Assembly (NCBI GenBank): GCA_037968835.1 | Contig: JBBKWG010000067.1 | Coordinates: 1 to 9,005 of the forward strand | DNA from: JBBKWG01 sp037968835 | Lineage (GTDB): Bacteria; Pseudomonadota; Alphaproteobacteria; Rhodobacterales; Rhodobacteraceae | Length of the DNA: 9,005 nucleotides | Reading direction: 5' to 3' | Shown here: positions 7,123 to 9,005 of the stretch, piece after piece | How positions within the stretch are numbered: position 1 is the first letter of the stretch | Layout of the letters: each line of letters starts with the position of its first letter | Position numbers and translations under genes: made by a program | The notes under the pieces: generated by a model | Databases searched by the model: none | What the model was told of the DNA's origin: nothing | The model's input: only the letters and a program-made list of their open reading frames with translations

Positions 7123-7844
7123 TCGTCGGAAGTGTGGACCATCGGACTGGTCCAGAGAACAGCGCCGCCAACTATCATCGCACCAAGACCGGCGATCAAC
7201 GCCACAGTCGGAGTGCTTTGCGCGTCCTTGATGGCAATCGCGATCAGCGCCCATGTCACTCCCGCGGCATAAGCCGGGACATTCCTCAGGCTCACCATTA
7301 CCGAAATGGACATCAAAAGGGCAGCCAGAATGCAGAAAATCGCCCAGCCGAGTTGGCCGAAGATCAATCCGTATCCCGCGCCCAGAAGGCCGACCGAGAC
7401 CCAACTCGCCCCCGTCAGCCACCCGGCATAAAGTCCTATAGGCGCACGCAGATACATCCTGTCGGTCACCGGCGTCCGTTCGAGTGCGGCGAGCGCCAGC
7501 AACAACATCGCCCAGATCAGAATTGTCGCGAAGATCGGCGAAGCGGACGCTACCGCCAGCCAGAGCGTACCAAGCACCAACGAACCCAGCAGAGGCGCGC
7601 GATAAGCCCTCCACTCTGCAGCGTCCTTGCGGATCGTAACGCCAATAAGGGCGGATATGATGAGCCACGAGTAAATGACGCTCCATATCGCGAACGCATA
7701 GCCGCTTGGTTGAACCGGCGGATCGTACTGTGGAATGGGATAGGCCTGCGGATCGAATCCGTTGAAAGGCGTCAACAGTGGCGCACCGGCAAAAGTCAGT
7801 GCGGCGATCAGAAGTAAAATGGACATAACTCGTTGGGACATCAT
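7119..7844 (-). CDS. TspO/MBR-like multipass membrane protein, long form
   Basis: This 241-residue product is strongly hydrophobic, with about seven membrane helices (roughly 7-27, 48-70, 84-104, 105-120, 132-155, 158-184 and 189-232, the last perhaps two). Its motifs PSGYAFAIWSVIYSW (46-60) and PIGLYAGWLTGASWVSV (135-151) resemble the tryptophan-rich PxxxFxxxWxxxY and PxxxYxxW motifs of the TspO/MBR family. Classical TspO is about 160 residues with five helices, so this belongs to the longer, poorly studied branch. TspO proteins bind tetrapyrroles or sterol-like ligands, but the long form has no assigned role and none is claimed here. ATG codons occur at 7842-7844 and 7839-7841; neither has a clear ribosome site. 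The frame was chosen over a 394-codon overlapping frame because only this one reads as a coherent membrane protein. Confidence 0.75.
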   Translation of the reverse strand: MMSQRVMSILLLIAALTFAGAPLLTPFNGFDPQAYPIPQYDPPVQPSGYAFAIWSVIYSWLIISALIGVTIRKDAAEWRAYRAPLLGSLVLGTLWLAVASASPIFATILIWAMLLLALAALERTPVTDRMYLRAPIGLYAGWLTGASWVSVGLLGAGYGLIFGQLGWAIFCILAALLMSISVMVSLRNVPAYAAGVTWALIAIAIKDAQSTPTVALIAGLGAMIVGGAVLWTSPMVHTSDD

Positions 7845-7890
7845 GGGAGTCTAACGGCGGCAAATGAAAAACGTTCCGTCTTTAAAGAGC

Positions 7891-7909
7891 CGTCCCGGCT
7901 TGTGGGACG
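7891..7909. repeat. Perfect 6-bp-stem hairpin before the TspO-like gene
   Basis: CGTCCC (7891-7896) and GGGACG (7904-7909) flank a 7-base loop. On the minus strand the stem is followed by GCTCTTTAAAG, only a short T-run. It lies about 50-65 bases upstream of the TspO-like start, so it would be in the mRNA leader if transcription begins further upstream. It could be a weak attenuator or a protein-binding site. Confidence 0.35.
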
Positions 7910-7974
7910 CCGGAAATTTCCCAACCTTATTAACCGCTTCGCGGTGATTGCACCAGAAAGCGTGTGTAGTCTTT

Positions 7975-7986
7975 GTGTGATCACAC
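7975..7986. promoter_or_regulatory. Perfect 12-bp palindrome, candidate operator
   Basis: GTGTGATCACAC is a perfect palindrome about 130 bases upstream of the TspO-like start. Its core GTGATCAC recurs at 8065-8072, 88 bases away, and a weaker GGTG-ATTG-CACC lies with its centre 32 bases to the other side, about three helical turns. The half-site TGTGA is like that of Crp-family sites, but the usual 6-base spacer is absent, so the regulator cannot be named. Confidence 0.35.
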
Positions 7987-8073
7987 TGGAAATGTTGCAC
8001 GTGTTAAAGGATAGGCACAACAGGGCCGGAAAATCGCATCAAAAGCTAATCGCTCGGCTAAACAGTGATCACG

Positions 8074-8093
8074 GATCTGGCAAACATCAGATC
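8074..8093 (-). terminator. Weak hairpin downstream of the glycosyltransferase gene
   Basis: GATCTG (8074-8079) and CAGATC (8088-8093) form a 6-bp stem with an 8-base loop, about 48 bases past the minus-strand stop. No T-run follows on the minus strand, so intrinsic termination is doubtful. It is the only stem close to this gene end. Confidence 0.25.
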
Positions 8094-8141
8094 ACGATAG
8101 GTTGAACGACTCCCGCAAGAGTTGCTGCGATCGGTCACCGT

Positions 8142-9005
8142 TTACCAGGCGTTCTCGAAAATCCATTTGCGTCGCTCGATATAAAACGGATCGCGCGAAA
8201 GCTGTTCGATGCGCTCCTCATGCGCCCGACAACACGCCTCGTGCAGCGCCATCAGCTTGTCGTCGGATTCCAGCTTCGCATGGACCTTACGAGCACGTGC
8301 GATACCAGCGCTCAGATCGTGATCCCGCGACGAATTGTCGTTCCTTAGCCGCCAATACCGCTCTGAAACCTGTTTGCCTGCGACAACAACATCGCCGCGC
8401 GACATCTTCACCAGGTAGCTGTCGAGCGAGCGCAGCGCGTAGTGCTCCAGCGTCACAAGATCGTGGCGGCCCCGACAATCGACTCCGTTCTCGCCGGGAT
8501 CGTTGGCAAGCTCGCTCATCGGCCTGCCCGATCCGTCCAGCCAGACGACCAAATCGGCTCCGATTGCCAAATCCGGACGGTGGTTGCGGATACCGGAAAT
8601 CCGCTCGCTGCGGCGGGTCAGGCTTTTCACGCCGGACCTTGCGCGCCACTTGCCCGGCTTCGCCGTTTTGTGCGCCGGGAATTGTTCGGTCACCCAGCCA
8701 CGATGATACGTTTCCTGACCGTTGGCGCCGTGATTTAGCTCGGTCATCGACAACACATCGAACGCCGGAACCGCTGCAAAGAGATCGCCAAGGGTGCCGC
8801 CCCCGACGTGAATATTGATGAACTCGTCGACGTCAATCGAGACGAAGAAGTCCGCCGCCCGGAACACTGGCATTTCCTGCACGAAGGACAGCGCCGCGGG
8901 CTGGTAATAGGTTTGGCCAGCAACAGCCGCCGGGTTCGGCAGGTGGATCAGTTCGCCCAACGCGTCGAGCCGATCAAGCAGCAAATCCGTCCCGTCAGTG
9001 CAATC
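8142..9005 (-). CDS. Family-2-like glycosyltransferase (DxDE type), N terminus missing
   Basis: The frame stays open to the right edge, so the start lies beyond base 9005; the TTG at 8984 is internal, because the codons before it read DCTDGTD, a usual part of this family's N-terminal half. The 287 visible residues end with TAA at 8144-8142. SIDVDEFINI (visible residues about 57-66) carries the DxDE that would bind metal and nucleotide-sugar. VTEQF and GVKSLTR follow, then the C-terminal signature LEHYALRSLDSYLVKMSRGD and a charged helical tail ending FENAW. These features fit the Glyco_tranf_2_4 type of GT-A-fold transferases, often found in Rhodobacterales near polysaccharide or surface-glycan genes. 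Donor and acceptor cannot be told from sequence. There is no membrane segment in the visible part, so it is probably cytoplasmic. The stretch from the DxDE to the end looks intact. Confidence 0.83.
   Translation of the reverse strand, partial: DCTDGTDLLLDRLDALGELIHLPNPAAVAGQTYYQPAALSFVQEMPVFRAADFFVSIDVDEFINIHVGGGTLGDLFAAVPAFDVLSMTELNHGANGQETYHRGWVTEQFPAHKTAKPGKWRARSGVKSLTRRSERISGIRNHRPDLAIGADLVVWLDGSGRPMSELANDPGENGVDCRGRHDLVTLEHYALRSLDSYLVKMSRGDVVVAGKQVSERYWRLRNDNSSRDHDLSAGIARARKVHAKLESDDKLMALHEACCRAHEERIEQLSRDPFYIERRKWIFENAW

Larger units (their letters stand above)
7845..8141. other. Palindrome-rich intergenic region upstream of the TspO-like gene
   Basis: No gene is supported in these 297 bases. 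Both flanking genes are on the minus strand, so this is the downstream region of the glycosyltransferase and the upstream region of the TspO-like gene. Besides the sites listed separately, it holds GGAAATTTCC (7912-7921) and ACCGC-TTC-GCGGT (7933-7945). It also holds GGTG-ATTG-CACC (7943-7954) and a second copy of the core GTGATCAC at 8065-8072. No promoter with good -35 and -10 boxes was found on the minus strand. Confidence 0.6.

Noticed and set aside
6679..7863. 394-codon minus-strand frame overlapping der and the TspO-like gene
   Set aside because: Its product is Arg/Cys/Ser-rich and incoherent, while another frame of the same strand gives a clean multi-helix membrane protein.
7963..7985. 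PpsR/CrtJ-type TGT-N12-ACA site near the TspO-like gene
   Set aside because: None of the TGT triplets has ACA at the required 12-base spacing.
7987..8000. Sigma-54-like CTGG...TTGCAC element
   Set aside because: The spacing between the GG and the GC is about two bases too short for a -24/-12 promoter.
8102..8818. 238-codon plus-strand frame opposite the glycosyltransferase
   Set aside because: Arg- and Pro-rich product typical of an antisense shadow; the minus strand has DCTDGTD, DVDEF and HYALRS family motifs.

Overview
The window looks like an ordinary chromosomal segment of an alphaproteobacterium, most likely Rhodobacterales (Roseobacter group). This rests on the GC-rich codon use, frequent GTG and TTG starts, the Atm1-type ABC exporter, the form of the Der GTPase (NKAE in its first G domain) and a Roseobacter-style DxDE glycosyltransferase. 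The assignment comes from protein character alone; no database search was possible.

Layout, left to right. (1) On the plus strand, the 3' part of a large secreted or envelope protein with a Pro/Thr/Glu-rich linker, two Ig-like segments and a C-terminal LysM domain (1-1413, open at the left edge). (2) A 59-bp gap with a perfect 18-bp palindrome, then an Atm1/ABCB7-type half-transporter (1473-3332). (3) A 250-bp gap with a nested inverted repeat. (4) A plus-strand cluster of three envelope and ribosome genes: a single-pass TPR protein of YfgM type (3583-4242), the lipoprotein BamB (4277-5614) and the double GTPase Der (5665-7122). Their order is the same as yfgM-bamB-der in E. coli. (5) A convergent minus-strand gene for a TspO/MBR-like multipass membrane protein (7119-7844), whose stop codon overlaps that of der within one CTAG. 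(6) A 297-bp gap with several palindromes, upstream of the TspO-like gene. (7) The 3' part of a minus-strand family-2-like glycosyltransferase (8142-9005, open at the right edge).

Functionally the window is dominated by cell-envelope work: a LysM protein, a glutathione-linked exporter, the BamB scaffold of outer-membrane protein assembly, a YfgM-like periplasmic partner and a glycosyltransferase. Der joins the cluster as a 50S-ribosome assembly GTPase. I found no RNA gene, insertion sequence, integrase, CRISPR array, toxin-antitoxin pair or defence cassette, and no evidence of a new multi-gene system. The items most worth a second look are non-coding: the 18-bp palindrome before the exporter, the nested inverted repeat before the yfgM-like gene, the palindrome-rich region before the TspO-like gene, and the overlapping convergent stop codons.
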